Source: Modicisalibacter radicis
GTDB taxonomy: Bacteria; Pseudomonadota; Gammaproteobacteria; Pseudomonadales; Halomonadaceae
Assembly (NCBI RefSeq): GCF_900961225.1
Contig: NZ_CAAHFN010000054.1
Location: 186,001-250,000 of the forward strand
Reading direction: 5' to 3'
DNA length: 64,000 nucleotides
The notes under the pieces are model-generated. The model saw only the letters and a program-made list of their open reading frames with translations. It was not told the DNA's origin and did no database searches. Each line of letters opens with the position of its first letter. Positions within the stretch are counted from its first letter, which is position 1. Both the position numbers and the translations under genes were made by a program. Below, piece after piece: positions 63,391 through 64,000 of this stretch.

Positions 63391-64000
63391 TCGCCGCGTG
63401 CTGCGCTTTCTCGGGTGTTGTGGGCCCGAATCGCCTGTTCACCGCGACGCCGGTACCAGTGCGGCGCGGCGATACGGAAGAACCGCTCGGTCACCGCGGC
63501 CTCCACCGGCCGGGTGGCCAGCGACACCGCGACGAAGATCGGCAGGTTGGCCATCAGGCCCCAGAAACCGGCGTGAATGCCCAGCGGATGCTTCCACAGC
63601 GTGGTGAAGGCGGTGGTGACGACGAAGCCGACGACGATGCCGGCGATCACCCCGGCGCGGGAGGCGCGCGGCCACAGGAACATGCCGATGAACGCCGGCA
63701 ACACCTGGGTGGCGAAGCCCAGCCCCACCAGCAGGATCATCACCAGGCTGCCCGGTTCGGCGATCGCCAGCGGAGCTACAATCAACGCCATCAGCGGCAC
63801 GATCAACCAGCGGGTGAGCTGCGCGGTGGTGGCGTCCGAGAGCCCGCACAGCGGCTGGATGACGTCCTTGCCGTAGCTCAGCGCCACCGAGTGGATGAAC
63901 GGCTCGCACGACGACATCGACGCCGCCAGCGTGCCGGCGCCGAGCAGCCCCACCAGGAGCGCCGGCAGGTGCTGCATGGCGTATTCCAGCACCACGGTGT
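63387..64000 (-). CDS. Sodium:solute symporter family protein (3' part, cut by window edge)
   Basis: About 204 codons are visible and the frame stays open to the window end, so the start lies outside. LLVGLLGAGTLAASMSSCEPFIHSVALSYGKDVIQ is the conserved SSS helix 8-9 region, and four further helices follow before a charged tail. The substrate cannot be told from this part; pantothenate/acetate-type relatives are possible. Confidence 0.85.
   Translation of the reverse strand, partial: TVVLEYAMQHLPALLVGLLGAGTLAASMSSCEPFIHSVALSYGKDVIQPLCGLSDATTAQLTRWLIVPLMALIVAPLAIAEPGSLVMILLVGLGFATQVLPAFIGMFLWPRASRAGVIAGIVVGFVVTTAFTTLWKHPLGIHAGFWGLMANLPIFVAVSLATRPVEAAVTERFFRIAAPHWYRRRGEQAIRAHNTRESAARGD

Overview
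The window looks like a chromosomal segment of a GC-rich halophilic or halotolerant gammaproteobacterium, most likely Halomonadaceae (Halomonas or a close relative). The reasons are a group 2 Mrp Na+/H+ antiporter operon with fused A and B subunits, a Tat-exported HiPIP, an Anr-type FNR, a CrbS/CrbR acetate system, strong CTG/GTC codon bias matched by four tRNA-Leu(CAG) copies, and the overall gene order. I see no insertion sequence, prophage, CRISPR array or rRNA operon. This is core chromosome with compact operons.

Layout. 1-282: start of a lytic transglycosylase lipoprotein, cut by the window edge. 283-6768: a leader with a candidate Li+/Na+-type riboswitch and a 53-codon ORF, then mrpAB-C-D-E-F-G. 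6790-9312: ferrochelatase divergent from a DCC thiol-disulfide protein, plus two small uncharacterised proteins. 9436-16410 (minus strand): replicative helicase dnaB; rpsF-rpsR-DUF2232-rplI with a putative S6:S18-binding leader; rnr-rlmB. 16615-17111: four tandem tRNA-Leu(CAG). 17192-19544: membrane-anchored NUC1 nuclease, a stand-alone Lrp/AsnC effector domain, Ogt-type methyltransferase and HiPIP. 19574-24443: the prkA-yeaH-spoVR stress kinase operon. 24645-27874: threonine aldolase and 2,4-dienoyl-CoA reductase. 28065-28606: five tRNA genes (Val-Asp-Asp-Val-Asp in transcription order). 28688-34008: alpha/beta hydrolase, an FNR-controlled HemN-like gene, anr, urate hydroxylase hpxO and ttcA.

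34149-48951 is an acetate module: exonuclease and CNMP/CBS/DUF294 protein, DUF4212 plus sodium:solute symporter, hybrid sensor kinase CrbS with its own symporter domain, response regulator CrbR, and acetyl-CoA synthetase. A manganese pair (mntH-mntR) sits between crbS and crbR. A TAGAC-N4-GTC motif occurs three times at exact 27-bp spacing upstream of the symporter genes and once beside the -35 box of acs, which suggests a shared CrbR operator.

49124-58313 carries sprT, a YecA/YgfB-type gene ending in an 18-copy heptamer array, a phospholipase D/cardiolipin synthase-like enzyme, plsB, rsmJ, uppP, tsaB, adk and dgkA (envelope lipid, translation and nucleotide housekeeping). 58531-63008 carries acuI and the epd-pgk-fba sugar-phosphate operon. 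The window ends in a small membrane-anchored protein and the 3' part of another sodium:solute symporter. Many very long open frames lie antisense to real genes; they are high-GC shadows and are not annotated.
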